DNA from: Sphingomonas kyeonggiensis | GTDB taxonomy: Bacteria; Pseudomonadota; Alphaproteobacteria; Sphingomonadales; Sphingomonadaceae | Direction of reading: 5' to 3' | Assembly (NCBI RefSeq): GCF_014196745.1 | Contig: NZ_JACIEH010000003.1 | Location: 1,054,001-1,118,000 of the forward strand | Length of the DNA stretch: 64,000 nt | Notes under the pieces: model-generated | The model's input: only the letters and a program-made list of their open reading frames with translations | What the model was told of the DNA's origin: nothing | Database searches by the model: none | In this document: in pieces, positions 50,566 to 59,076 of the stretch | Layout of the letters: every line of letters begins with the position of its first letter | Position numbering within the stretch: position 1 is the first letter of the stretch | Program-made: the position numbers and the translations under genes

Positions 50566-51782
50566 AGTTCGACGTCCTCATCGTCGGTGCCGGCCATGGC
50601 GGCGCCCAGGCTGCGATCGCGCTCAGGCAGAACAAGTTCGAAGGCAGCATCGCGCTGCTCGGCGACGAGCCCGAACTGCCCTATGAGCGCCCGCCGCTCT
50701 CCAAGGAATATCTGTCGGGCGAAAAGGCGTTCGAGCGGCTGCTGATCCGCAACGCGGCCTTCTGGGAAGAGCGGCAGGTGGCGATGCTATCCGGCCGCAC
50801 CGTCACCGCGGTCGATCCCGTCGCGCACCATGTCACCGCCGATGGCGAGACGATCGGCTATGGCCGGCTGATCTGGGCGACCGGCGGCAAACCGCGCCGC
50901 CTGTCCTGCGACGGACATGACCTTGCCGGCATCCATACCGTGCGCACCCGTGCCGATGTCGACCAGATGGTGGCCGAGCTGGATGGCGTCACCTACGTTG
51001 CCGTGGTCGGCGGCGGCTATATCGGGCTGGAGGCGGCGGCGGTGCTGGCCAAGCTCGGCAAGCAGGTGACCGTGCTGGAGGCGCAGGACCGCGTCCTCGC
51101 CCGCGTCGCCGGCGAGGCCCTGTCACGCTTCTTCGAGGCCGAGCACCGTGCCCACGGCGTGGATGTCCGGCTGGGCGTGCAGGTCGAGGCGATCGAGGGC
51201 GAAGCCAGCGTCACCGGCGTGCGTCTGGCGGGTGGCGAGGTCATCCCCGCCGACATGGCGATCGTCGGAATCGGCATCGTCCCCGCGGTCGAGCCGCTGC
51301 TCGCTGCCGGTGCAGCGGGCGGCAATGGTGTGCTGGTCGACGACCAGTCGCGCACCAGCCTCCCCGATATCTTCGCGATCGGCGACTGCGCGCTCCATGT
51401 GAACCGCTATGCGGCGGACAGTGCGATCCGTCTCGAGTCGGTCCAGAACGCCAACGACCAGGCGACCGTCGCCGCCAAGACGATCTGCGGGGTCGAGGCG
51501 GGCTACGACGCCGTGCCCTGGTTCTGGTCGAACCAGTACGACCTCAAGCTCCAGACCGTCGGCATCTCGGCGGGGCATCACGATGTGGTGGTGCGCGGCG
51601 ATACCGCGACGCGCAGCTTCTCGCTGATCTACCTCCGCGCCGGCCGGGTGATCGCGCTCGACTGCGTCAATGCGGTCAAGGACTATGTCCAGGGCCGCAA
51701 GCTGGTGGTGGAGGGGCTCGTCCTCGATCCCGTCGCGCTGGCCGACACTTCGGTGCCACTCAAGGAACTCGTCGCCAGCTAG
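50562..51782 (+). CDS. FAD-dependent ferredoxin reductase
   Basis: 406 residues; start overlaps the fghA stop (ATGA). FAD motif VDVLIVGAGHGGAQAAIALRQ-like (first 20 residues), NAD motif YVAVVGGGYIGLEAAAVLA and the FAD-binding IFAIGDCALH. The C-terminal domain with YDAVPWFWSNQYDLKLQ is that of rhodocoxin/putidaredoxin-type reductases. It passes electrons from NAD(P)H to a ferredoxin or a monooxygenase; the partner is not adjacent. Confidence 0.9.
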   Translation: MKFDVLIVGAGHGGAQAAIALRQNKFEGSIALLGDEPELPYERPPLSKEYLSGEKAFERLLIRNAAFWEERQVAMLSGRTVTAVDPVAHHVTADGETIGYGRLIWATGGKPRRLSCDGHDLAGIHTVRTRADVDQMVAELDGVTYVAVVGGGYIGLEAAAVLAKLGKQVTVLEAQDRVLARVAGEALSRFFEAEHRAHGVDVRLGVQVEAIEGEASVTGVRLAGGEVIPADMAIVGIGIVPAVEPLLAAGAAGGNGVLVDDQSRTSLPDIFAIGDCALHVNRYAADSAIRLESVQNANDQATVAAKTICGVEAGYDAVPWFWSNQYDLKLQTVGISAGHHDVVVRGDTATRSFSLIYLRAGRVIALDCVNAVKDYVQGRKLVVEGLVLDPVALADTSVPLKELVAS

Positions 51783-51783
51783 T

Positions 51784-51800
51784 CCTGACAATATGTCAGG
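51784..51800. promoter_or_regulatory. Operator 1 of the XRE gene
   Basis: CCTGACAATATGTCAGG is a perfect 6-bp inverted repeat (CCTGAC/GTCAGG) with a 5-base centre. It lies upstream of a TTGACA-N16-TATGTA promoter. A second copy with the same arms is at 51841. Confidence 0.78.
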
Positions 51801-51805
51801 TCTTA

Positions 51806-51833
51806 TTGACAACGCCATTCGACTCGCTATGTA
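51806..51833 (+). promoter_or_regulatory. Promoter of the XRE gene
   Basis: TTGACA (51806-51811), 16-base spacer, TATGTA (51828-51833). The -35 is a perfect match. It is framed by two identical palindromic operators, one directly before the -35 and one just after the -10, as in an autorepressed promoter. Confidence 0.7.
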
Positions 51834-51840
51834 AGGTGTA

Positions 51841-51857
51841 CCTGACAGATAGTCAGG
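51841..51857. promoter_or_regulatory. Operator 2 of the XRE gene
   Basis: CCTGACAGATAGTCAGG has the same CCTGAC/GTCAGG arms as operator 1, 57 bases downstream centre to centre, and covers the expected transcript start. It precedes the XRE start codon by 19 bases. Confidence 0.78.
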
Positions 51858-51876
51858 ACATGGGGACAGCAACAGG

Positions 51877-52089
51877 ATGCGAAATCGCCTGAAAGTGCTG
51901 CGCGCCGAACGCGACTGGAGCCAGGCGGAGCTTGGCGGTCGGCTCGGCGTGTCGCGCCAGGCGGTGAACGCGATCGAGACGGGCAAGCACGATCCTTCGT
52001 TGCCGCTTGCCTTCAAGGTCGCGCGCCTGTTCGCCATGCCCATCGAGGAGATATTTTTCGATGACGAGTCGGGAGACCGGGGCGATTGA
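51877..52089 (+). CDS. XRE-family transcription regulator
   Basis: 70 residues: a single helix-turn-helix domain of the compact repressor type (LKVLRAERDWSQAELGGRLGVSRQAVNAIE split over residues 5-35) with the family ending PSLPLAFKVARLFAMPIEEIFFDD. Twin palindromes around its promoter make autorepression likely. The next gene starts within it, 29 bases before its stop. Confidence 0.92.
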   Translation: MRNRLKVLRAERDWSQAELGGRLGVSRQAVNAIETGKHDPSLPLAFKVARLFAMPIEEIFFDDESGDRGD

Positions 52090-52486
52090 TCGTCCGGGCG
52101 AGCGCGCCGAGGAAACGCGCCGCAATCGGTTCTGGGGGATCATGGCCGGCTTCCTGCTGCTCGGTGGCGTGGCGGGCGCGACTCTGGTCGTGATGGAGCG
52201 CCATAGCGGAACGCTGCCCGGTGCGCTGGCGATCGGACTGGTCGTGCTCCTCACCCTCAGCGTGCTCGGCGGTGCCTGGTGGTTCCTGCGGGTCATCGAC
52301 GAGGTCGAGCGGGAGGCCAATTACATCGCCAGTACGATCGCGCTCAATTTCTACCTGATCCTCTACGCCGACTGGTATTTTCTCTGGAAGGGCGGCCTGG
52401 TGTCCCAGCCCGATCACGAAGCCCTCTTCCTTTCGACCATGATCGTCATGGCCGTTGCTTATTTCTGGAAGAAGATCCGGCCCTGA
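52061..52486 (+). CDS. Membrane protein paired with the XRE regulator
   Basis: 141 residues from ATG 52061 (GAGGAG ten bases upstream, inside the XRE gene). Four likely helices (IMAGFLLLGGVAGATLVVM, ALAIGLVVLLTLSVLGGAWWFL, IALNFYLILYADWYFLW, STMIVMAVAYFWK). XRE genes of this short type are often followed by a small membrane protein of unknown function. Confidence 0.8.
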   Translation: MTSRETGAIDRPGERAEETRRNRFWGIMAGFLLLGGVAGATLVVMERHSGTLPGALAIGLVVLLTLSVLGGAWWFLRVIDEVEREANYIASTIALNFYLILYADWYFLWKGGLVSQPDHEALFLSTMIVMAVAYFWKKIRP

Positions 52487-52514
52487 AGGCCGCGCAATGT
52501 GGAGTGCATTCACG

Positions 52515-53444
52515 ATGTTGCTGAAGAAGAAACTGCTCAACGCCGTCGCCGGTCTGGCCGTGGCGCTCGCGCTGCCCGCGACCGCTTATGCCCAGGCGGC
52601 CCCCGCGCAGCCTGCTGCTGCCGCCGCAACCAAGGACGCCGATCCGGCACTCTGGGTGGTCAAGGATGCCGACACCACCATCTATCTGTTCGGCACCGTC
52701 CATGTCCTCAAGCCGGGCCTGAGCTGGTTCGACGAGGCCGTGAAGGCCGCGTTCGACAAGAGCGACACGGTCGCGCTCGAGATGGTCATGCCCGATCCCG
52801 CGACGATGCAGGGCGTGATCATGAAGGCCGCCATGGCGCCGCAGACCGATCCGGCGTTGACCACCAAGCTGCCCGAAGCCTCGCGCCCGGCCTATGCCGC
52901 GGCGCTCACCAGCGTCGGCATGCCGGCCTCCGCGCTCGACCGCTTCGAGCCCTGGTTCGCCGCCATGACGCTCGCCATGGCTCCGCTGCCGAAGCTCGGC
53001 TACGATCCCAACAGCGGCGCCGAGATGACGATCACCGCCGCCGCCAAGGCCGCCAACAAGCAGCTCATCGGCCTCGAGACCTTCGAGCAGCAGATCGGCT
53101 TCTTCGACACGATGCCCGAGGACCTGCAGGTCAAGTATCTCGCCAGCACGGTGAAGGAGTTCAACAATGTCGGCCCGCTGCTCGACAAGATGGTCGCGCA
53201 GTGGAGCGCCGGGGATCCCGACGCGCTGGGCAAGACGATGAACGAGGAAATGCGCAAGACGCCGGAAGTCGGCAAGATCCTGCTCAGCGATCGCAACGCC
53301 CGCTGGGCGGACTGGATCAGCGCGCGCATGGCCAAGCCGGGCACCGTGTTCATCGCGGTCGGCGCGGGCCATCTCGCGGGCAATGACAGCGTCCAGGCCT
53401 ATCTGGCCAAGCACAATCTGAAGGCCGAGCGCATCCAATATTGA
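52515..53444 (+). CDS. TraB/GumN-family protein
   Basis: 309 residues from ATG 52515 with a signal peptide (LLNAVAGLAVALALPATAYAQA). The family opening ALWVVKDADTTIYLFGTVHVL, then ETFEQQIGFFDTMP and the C-terminal FIAVGAGHLAGNDSVQAYL match TraB/PrgY/GumN proteins with conserved Glu/His residues proposed to be a metalloprotease centre. It is exported to the periplasm. Function in this organism is unknown. Confidence 0.88.
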   Translation: MLLKKKLLNAVAGLAVALALPATAYAQAAPAQPAAAAATKDADPALWVVKDADTTIYLFGTVHVLKPGLSWFDEAVKAAFDKSDTVALEMVMPDPATMQGVIMKAAMAPQTDPALTTKLPEASRPAYAAALTSVGMPASALDRFEPWFAAMTLAMAPLPKLGYDPNSGAEMTITAAAKAANKQLIGLETFEQQIGFFDTMPEDLQVKYLASTVKEFNNVGPLLDKMVAQWSAGDPDALGKTMNEEMRKTPEVGKILLSDRNARWADWISARMAKPGTVFIAVGAGHLAGNDSVQAYLAKHNLKAERIQY

Positions 53445-53500
53445 TGTGACCGGTTGAGCCGGGCAGGGAGCGTTTGCCCCCTTCCTGCCCGGAGATACTG

Positions 53501-53980
53501 ATGGCCAAGCCTCGTCCCCTTCTCGGTCTGCTCGCCGGTGTTGCCGCCGGCCTCGTCGCCTCGGCGGCGATGGCGGCCGTCCAGGCCCAGGCGAAGAAGC
53601 TGCTGCCCGACGAGGGCGGGGACGAGGATCCGGCGACGGTGAAGGCCGCCGACAAGGCGAGCGAGGCGATCCTCGACGCGCCGGTGCCGGACGAATATCG
53701 CGAGCAGGCGGGCCAGGCTGTCCATTATATCACCGGCGCGGTGCTGGGCGGCATCTACGGCGTGATCACCGAATACAAGCCCGAGGCGAGCGCCGGTTTC
53801 GGCGGCGCCTATGGCATCGCCACCAGCGCCCTGCTCGATGAGGTCGCGGTGCCCGCAGCGGGCCTGGCGCCGGCACCGGACCAGACGCCGCTCGCCGAGC
53901 ACGCCTATGGCGCGGCCTCGCACCTGGTCTACGGCATCGTCCTCGAAGGCGTACGCTGGCTGATCGCCGGGCGGCGCTGA
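53501..53980 (+). CDS. DUF1440 (YagU-like) membrane protein
   Basis: 159 residues from ATG 53501 (GGAGATACTG upstream). An N-terminal helix (LLGLLAGVAAGLVASAAMAAVQ), a charged loop, then GQAVHYITGAVLGGIYGVI and a final helix (YGAASHLVYGIVLEGVRWLI) match the DUF1440/YagU pattern. An inner-membrane protein of unknown function, in E. coli linked to acid resistance. Confidence 0.75.
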   Translation: MAKPRPLLGLLAGVAAGLVASAAMAAVQAQAKKLLPDEGGDEDPATVKAADKASEAILDAPVPDEYREQAGQAVHYITGAVLGGIYGVITEYKPEASAGFGGAYGIATSALLDEVAVPAAGLAPAPDQTPLAEHAYGAASHLVYGIVLEGVRWLIAGRR

Positions 53981-54004
53981 AGAGACCGCAAGGCAGGCAT
54001 CTTC

Positions 54005-54103
54005 TTTCCCCGGCGAAGGCCGGGGCCCAGACTAAGCGTGCGCGCGAAGACGCGCCAAGGCGCTTGACGTTCAAGGACTGGACCCCGGCCTTCGCCGGGG
54101 AAA
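54005..54103. repeat. Palindromic repeat family A, copy 5
   Basis: Arms 54005-54030 and 54078-54103 are perfect inverse complements with core CCCCGGCGAAGGCCGGGG. It lies between the convergent DUF1440 and exonuclease genes. Confidence 0.85.
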
Positions 54104-54128
54104 TGGATCGGGATGACCCCGCCAAAGC

Positions 54129-54893
54129 CTAGAACAACAGCCGCTGCGTCTGCGCGTCCGGGCCGACCGGAGCTCCGCCGCGACGCCGTGCGAATTCGGT
54201 CTGCGCGGTGAAGCGGATGTCCTCGTCGCGGTCGTTCATGAAGGCGGCGAGCGAATCGTCGTCGATTTCGCTCCATTCCTTGCCGCGGTCGGGGCCGTAG
54301 CGGACGCGCGGCAGCAGGCCGGGCGACTTCGACCATTCGATCAGCTGCGCCACGCTCGCCTCGTTGAGCATGTCGCGCAGATGATGCGCAGTCACATAGG
54401 CATCGGGGAAGGCGCGGTGCGCGGGCAGGCCGCGCTCATGCTCCAGCCCCACCGGATTGCGGAAATAGCGCAGGAACTGGTTCGAGAAGCCGCCGCTGTC
54501 CGGCCAGAGCCGCAGCGCGCATTTCCAGGTGCAGATCCAGTCGGCGCCGCGGGTGAGGGCGGGGGTGCAATATTGCTCCTCGAAGCTCGCCCGGTGGGCC
54601 GCCAGCGCGACGCGGCGCGGCCAGGGATCGAGGATCGGCCGCGCGACGTCGTGCCACCAGGGCGCGTCGGCGACGTCCTCGTCGCGGATATGGTGGATCG
54701 CCATGGTCAGCGGTGGGATCGGCCGGCCGGGATTGACCATCCGGTTGCCGCCCTCTCCGTATAGCTCCCAGCGCCCGTCCTTGCCGAGTGCGACGTCCTG
54801 CCAGCCGATCTCGCACACGGCATGAGCCGGCGGCTTGTCGCCGGTGGTCTCGAGATCGATGACACGGATGATGGGCGGGTGGGATGACGCCAT
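54129..54893 (-). CDS. DEDD-type 3'-5' exonuclease
   Basis: 254 residues. DnaQ-like exonuclease motifs: RVIDLETTG (Exo I), AAHRASFEEQ (Exo II) and HRAFPDAYVTAHHLRD (Exo III). It lacks polymerase-linked domains and resembles stand-alone RNase T/oligoribonuclease-type nucleases. Its C-terminus has a separate basic segment (TEFARRRGGAPVG). Substrate not determined. Confidence 0.88.
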   Translation of the reverse strand: MASSHPPIIRVIDLETTGDKPPAHAVCEIGWQDVALGKDGRWELYGEGGNRMVNPGRPIPPLTMAIHHIRDEDVADAPWWHDVARPILDPWPRRVALAAHRASFEEQYCTPALTRGADWICTWKCALRLWPDSGGFSNQFLRYFRNPVGLEHERGLPAHRAFPDAYVTAHHLRDMLNEASVAQLIEWSKSPGLLPRVRYGPDRGKEWSEIDDDSLAAFMNDRDEDIRFTAQTEFARRRGGAPVGPDAQTQRLLF

Positions 54894-54943
54894 GAGGGCG
54901 CATTTGGGGGCTGAGGCGCGGAAATGCGAGTCTTATCTCCCTA

Positions 54944-55081
54944 ACTCCCGCTTCCTTTGGGAGCGGGAAAGGGCCCGCGAGGCGAAGCCGAGTGGGAAGG
55001 GTGAGGGTAGCCTTGCCTCTCGACCCTCACCCTTCCGCCGACTGCGTCGGCTCGCTCCCTCTCCCAATGGGAGAGGGAATT
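54944..55081. repeat. Palindromic repeat family B, copy 3 (bipartite)
   Basis: An inverted pair: CTCCCGCTTCCTTTGGGAGCGGGA..GGGAAGGGTGAGGG and CCCTCACCCTTCCG..GCTCCCTCTCCCAATGGGAGAGGGA, parallel to copy 2 at 26895 but without any gene inside. It lies between the exonuclease and mutase genes. Confidence 0.82.
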
Positions 55082-55084
55082 AGT

Positions 55085-56473
55085 TCAATGCCCCACGGTC
55101 TCCCCGCGTACGAGGCCGCTCTTGGCGAGCTGGTCGTCGATCTGGGCGAGCAGACGGTCGAGGCCGGCCTGGTCCTTCGCCTCGGCGCGGGCGACCAGCA
55201 CGTCCTGGGTGTTCGAGGCGCGCAGCAGCCACCAGCCATCGGCGGTGTTCACGCGTGCGCCGTCGGTGCGGTTGACGTCGGCGCCCTCGGCCTCGAGGCG
55301 ATCCAGGACCTCGTCCACCACCGCGAACTTGCGGCTCTCGTCCACCTGGAAGCGCATCTCGGGCGTGTTGACCAGCTTGGGCATCGCGTCCTTGAGCTCG
55401 GTCAGCGACTTGCCGATCACATGCACCGCCTGGATCAGCCGGATCGCAGCATATTGCGCGTCGTCGAAGCCGTAATAGTCCTGGGCGAAGAAGATGTGGC
55501 CGCTCATCTCGCCGGCGAGCGGCGCATGGGTTTCCTTCATCTTGGTCTTCACCAGGCTGTGCCCGGTCTTCCACATCAGCGGCTTGCCGCCGAGCTCCGC
55601 GACTCGGTCGAACAGCATCTGCGACGCCTTCACATCGGCGATGATCGTCGCGCCGGGCTCCACGCGAAGAACAGGTTCAGCCAGAATGGACAGAAGCTGA
55701 TCGCCCCAGATCACACGGCCTTGCCCGTCGATCGCACCCAGGCGGTCGCCATCGCCGTCGAAAGCCAGTCCGAAATCGAGCTGCTTCTCCGCGACGAGCT
55801 TCTTCAGATCGGCGAGGTTCTTCTCCTCGGTGGGATCGGGATGATGATTGGGGAAATTGCCGTCCACATCGGTGAACAACGTGTGATGCTCACCCGGGAG
55901 CAGCTTCACCAGCTTCTCGATCACCGGGCCGGCGGCGCCATTGCCCGTATCCCATCCAACGCGATAGGCGCCGCCGGCAAATCCCGCGAACAGCCGGCTG
56001 ACGTACAGGTCCTCGACATCGGCCTCCGTCACCGTCTCGGTGCCATCGCCTTCGTCCCAATCGCCTTCCGCCGCCATCTTGCCGAGCAGCTGGATCTTCT
56101 CGCCGAAGAAGCTGGCGTGCTGAAACACCATCTTGAAGCCGTTGTAATGGCCGGGATTGTGGCTGCCGGTTATCTGGATGCCGCCATCCACCTCCAGCGT
56201 GGCCTCGGCATAATATAGCATCGGCGTCGGGCCCATGCCGGTGCGCACCACCGAGCAGCCCGAAGCGGTCAGGCCCTCGATCAGCGCCGCTTCGAGGGCA
56301 GGGGAGGACAGGCGGCCGTCGCGGCCGACCGCAACGCGGGTGCCGCCGGCGCGGCGCAGCAGGGTGGCGAAGCCGCGGCCGATCGCGCGCGCGTCATCGG
56401 GGCCAAGGGTCTCCCCCACGATCCCGCGAATGTCGTACTCGCGCAGCGAAGTGGGGTCGAAACGATGCGTCAT
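55085..56473 (-). CDS. Phosphomannomutase/phosphoglucomutase
   Basis: 462 residues. Catalytic serine loop ITGSHNPGHYNGFKMVF (usual form TGSHNPxxYNG), metal loop FDGDGDRLGAID, sugar-binding GEMSGHIFFAQDYYG and a C-terminal phosphate-binding part. It interconverts hexose 1- and 6-phosphates for surface polysaccharide precursors (AlgC/PgmG type). It is a single gene with palindromic repeat B behind it. Confidence 0.93.
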   Translation of the reverse strand: MTHRFDPTSLREYDIRGIVGETLGPDDARAIGRGFATLLRRAGGTRVAVGRDGRLSSPALEAALIEGLTASGCSVVRTGMGPTPMLYYAEATLEVDGGIQITGSHNPGHYNGFKMVFQHASFFGEKIQLLGKMAAEGDWDEGDGTETVTEADVEDLYVSRLFAGFAGGAYRVGWDTGNGAAGPVIEKLVKLLPGEHHTLFTDVDGNFPNHHPDPTEEKNLADLKKLVAEKQLDFGLAFDGDGDRLGAIDGQGRVIWGDQLLSILAEPVLRVEPGATIIADVKASQMLFDRVAELGGKPLMWKTGHSLVKTKMKETHAPLAGEMSGHIFFAQDYYGFDDAQYAAIRLIQAVHVIGKSLTELKDAMPKLVNTPEMRFQVDESRKFAVVDEVLDRLEAEGADVNRTDGARVNTADGWWLLRASNTQDVLVARAEAKDQAGLDRLLAQIDDQLAKSGLVRGETVGH

Positions 56474-56524
56474 GGTGCCTCCCGGGGAAATCCTGCCCGC
56501 CCAAATCGCGAACAGGGGGAAAGT

Positions 56525-56785
56525 TCAATTGCGCGACCGCAGCAGCGTATCGCGCGCCGCGTTTATCCGGCGCGTCAGCTCGGCGGAACCGCCCTTGTCG
56601 GGGTGAACCGCCGAAACGAGCCGCCGGTGCGCCGCACGGATCGCATCCGCATCGGCTTCGCCCGAAACCCCCAGGATCGCGCGGGCCTCGTCCTCGGGCA
56701 TGCGCGGTGCGGACGAGCGCGGCTTCAGTACGAGCTGGTACAAGGCATAGAGGATCGCCGCGGCGACAAGGAGCTTGAAGACCAT
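56525..56785 (-). CDS. Membrane-anchored J-domain protein
   Basis: 86 residues: one N-terminal transmembrane helix (MVFKLLVAAAILYALYQLV), a linker, and a short J-domain with ARAILGVSGEADADAI and the HPD motif in AVHPDKGG. It resembles TIM14/DjlC-type small DnaJ proteins that recruit Hsp70 to a membrane. Its ATG shares a base with the mipZ stop (TGATG), so it is translationally coupled to mipZ. Confidence 0.88.
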   Translation of the reverse strand: MVFKLLVAAAILYALYQLVLKPRSSAPRMPEDEARAILGVSGEADADAIRAAHRRLVSAVHPDKGGSAELTRRINAARDTLLRSRN

Positions 56786-57579
56786 CAGGCGAACAGCGGC
56801 ATGGTGACTTCGGGCAGCGCCAGCCCGGCCATCATCTCGCGCAGCTCCTGCCGCGCGGCGACGTGCGCCAGGCCCATCTCGCCGAACTCGCGGCTGTCGA
56901 GCATGGTGAGGCCCTGGGGGAACAGCTCGCGATAGATCACGCGCTCGGACAGGCCGGAGATCACCCGGAAGCCGACGCGCTTGGAAAGCTGGTCGATCGC
57001 CTCGGACACGCGCTTCATGTTGCGCGCCTCGATGTGCTGCATGCGGTTCCTGAGGACGACCCAGTCGATCGTCTCGCCGTCCGCCTTGGCGCGGCGCTTG
57101 CGCGATTCCCAGATCAGCTCGGAATAGAAGCTGGGGCGGACGACCTTGAACGTGTCGGGGTCCACCTGGCCGATCAGGTCGAAATCGACGAAGCTGTCGT
57201 TCATCGGCGTGACCAGCGTATCGGCATTGGTCACCGCGATCCGCGCGAACTTGTCGTCGCGGCCCGGCGTGTCGATCACCAGGAAGTCGGCATTCTCGCC
57301 CAGCTTGTCGAGCGCCTCGGAGAAATAGGACATGCTCTCGCCGTCATGCGTGTCATAGACCGGCATCGGCAGGGGCTTGCCCATCCGCTTGGCGGTCGCC
57401 GCGCGGTTGTCCAGATAGCGGCCCATGGTCCGCTGGCGGTGGTCCAGATCGAAGCACGCGACGCGCGCGCCCTTCGACGCCAGCGCGATCGCCGTATGAA
57501 CGGCGGTGGTGGACTTTCCGGTGCCGCCCTTCTCGTTCGCGAACACCAGAACGTGCAGCCGCTTCGACCCGTCGCTCAA
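56785..57579 (-). CDS. mipZ: MipZ-type ParA-family ATPase
   Basis: 264 residues. Deviant Walker A VFANEKGGTGKSTTAVHTA, VACFDLDHRQRTMGRYLDNR, and FLVIDTPGRDD. The set, and length, match MipZ of Alphaproteobacteria, which forms a gradient from the poles and positions FtsZ at midcell by inhibiting its assembly. It is divergent from panC, and co-encoded with a membrane J-domain protein. Confidence 0.93.
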   Translation of the reverse strand: MSDGSKRLHVLVFANEKGGTGKSTTAVHTAIALASKGARVACFDLDHRQRTMGRYLDNRAATAKRMGKPLPMPVYDTHDGESMSYFSEALDKLGENADFLVIDTPGRDDKFARIAVTNADTLVTPMNDSFVDFDLIGQVDPDTFKVVRPSFYSELIWESRKRRAKADGETIDWVVLRNRMQHIEARNMKRVSEAIDQLSKRVGFRVISGLSERVIYRELFPQGLTMLDSREFGEMGLAHVAARQELREMMAGLALPEVTMPLFA

Positions 57580-57658
57580 AGTTCCAACATCCTTTATTGA
57601 TCGAACCGCCTCCCCCCCATAGAAGGCCGCGCTTCCGTCTTATCGAAAGTGTTAACGC

Positions 57659-58498
57659 GTGCAAACAGTCCGTCAGCTCGAAGACCTTCGCGAGGCGACC
57701 GCCGCCTGGCGCCAGGCAGGCGAGCGCATCGCCCTCGTTCCGACCATGGGCGCATTGCATGACGGGCACATGGCGTTGGTCGAAGCGGCCAAGCGCGCTG
57801 CGAACCGCGTCGTCGTCTCGATCTTCGTCAATCCGAAGCAGTTCGGCGCGAACGAGGACCTGGCGAAATACCCGCGCAAGGAAGCCGCGGATTCGCGCAT
57901 GCTCACTGGCGCCGGCGTCGACCTGCTGTGGATGCCGCCGGTCGAGGTGGTCTATCCCGAAGGCTTCGCGACCAATATCTCGGTCTCGGGCGTGAGCGCG
58001 CTGCTCGAAGGCGCGCACCGCCCCGGCCATTTCGACGGCGTCGCCACCGTGGTCTCCAAGCTGTTCAACCAGGTCCAGCCCGACATCGCCCTGTTCGGCG
58101 AGAAGGACTGGCAGCAGCTCGCCGTGATCCGCCGCATGACGACGGACCTCAATTTGGCCGTAGAGATCCAGTCGGTGCTCACCCAGCGTGAGGATGACGG
58201 CTTGGCGCTCTCGTCGCGCAACGCCTATCTGATGCCGGAAGAGCGCGCCAAGGCCGTGGCGCTGCCGCGCGCGCTCGGCGCCGCGGCCAAGGCGATCACC
58301 GATGGCGGCGATGTCGAGGCGGCGCTGGCCCAGGCGCGCGAGACGCTCGCCGCCGCCGGCTTCGAGACCGACTATGTCGCGCTGGCCGATGCCGAGACCC
58401 TGGAGCCCGCCACCGCCTATGCGCCCGGCAAGCTCCGTCTGCTCGCTGCGGCCCGGCTCGGCGCCACCCGGCTGATCGACAATATCGCGGTACCCTGA
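57659..58498 (+). CDS. panC: Pantothenate synthetase
   Basis: 279 residues from GTG 57659. Landmarks: PTMGALHDGHMALVEAA, VFVNPKQFG-type (FVNPKQFGANEDLAKYPR), GAHRPGHFDGVATVV, LFGEKDWQQL and LALSSRNAYL. It joins pantoate and beta-alanine using ATP. panB is not adjacent. Confidence 0.96.
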   Translation: MQTVRQLEDLREATAAWRQAGERIALVPTMGALHDGHMALVEAAKRAANRVVVSIFVNPKQFGANEDLAKYPRKEAADSRMLTGAGVDLLWMPPVEVVYPEGFATNISVSGVSALLEGAHRPGHFDGVATVVSKLFNQVQPDIALFGEKDWQQLAVIRRMTTDLNLAVEIQSVLTQREDDGLALSSRNAYLMPEERAKAVALPRALGAAAKAITDGGDVEAALAQARETLAAAGFETDYVALADAETLEPATAYAPGKLRLLAAARLGATRLIDNIAVP

Positions 58499-58609
58499 AG
58501 AAGTACGGACCTGAACAAATACAGTTAACGCTGTTAACCATTTGTTTCGGATTTAGCTGCCAAACCCCAAGCCACCACAAGAGGGTGTGGTGAACAGGGG
58601 TTAAGCGAC

Positions 58610-58906
58610 ATGGGCAGCAGCCTTAAGAGTGCGCGTTTCCTCGTCGAGAGCCGGCTGCGTGACGCGGCCCGCGGCGACGCCAACGCGTGTTACGATCTGG
58701 GTATGGTCTATTCGAGCGGTGCGGACGGCATCGGCGTCGATCTGATCGAAGCGCACAAGTGGTTCAACATCGCGGCCGTCTCGGGCGACTCGCGTGCGCA
58801 GGAATGCCGCGCCGAAATCGCCGAGGACATGACCGCGCGCGAGATCATCGAAGCGCAGAAGGCCGCACGTGCCTGGCTCCGCGGCTTCGAGGTACGCGCG
58901 GCGTAA
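58610..58906 (+). CDS. Sel1-repeat-like small protein
   Basis: 98 residues with one Sel1-like (TPR-related) repeat: ANACYDLGMVYSSG..GVDLIEAHKWFNIAAVSGD. These repeats mediate protein contacts. Cytoplasmic; single-repeat proteins like this are common in Alphaproteobacteria with no known target. The start is ATG 58610 after GGGGTTAAGCGAC. Confidence 0.8.
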   Translation: MGSSLKSARFLVESRLRDAARGDANACYDLGMVYSSGADGIGVDLIEAHKWFNIAAVSGDSRAQECRAEIAEDMTAREIIEAQKAARAWLRGFEVRAA

Positions 58907-58918
58907 AGGCCTGATCCA

Positions 58919-59069
58919 TTCCTCCCCCGGAGGGGGAGGGGGACCATGCGCAGCATGGTGGAGGGGTATTCTCCACCAGTAATCCGCTTCAGATTCAAAG
59001 GGCGTCGCTTGTCGCGACTACCCTTCCACCGTCCTTCGGGCGGTCCCCCTCCCCCTCCGGGGGAGGAGT
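58919..59069. repeat. Palindromic repeat family B variant, copy 4
   Basis: Ends CCTCCCCCGGAGGGGGAGG (58921-58939) and CCCCCTCCCCCTCCGGGGGA (59045-59064) are nested palindromes flanking ACCATGCGCAGCATGGT and GTCCTTCGGGC hairpins. The sequence differs from copies 1-3 but has the same bipartite design. Between the Sel1 gene and topA. Confidence 0.7.
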
Positions 59070-59076
59070 GTATGCG

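Noticed and set aside
58919..59069. Rho-independent terminators for the Sel1 and topA genes
   Set aside because: The palindromes are GC-rich but lack T-tracts and have the design of a dispersed repeat.
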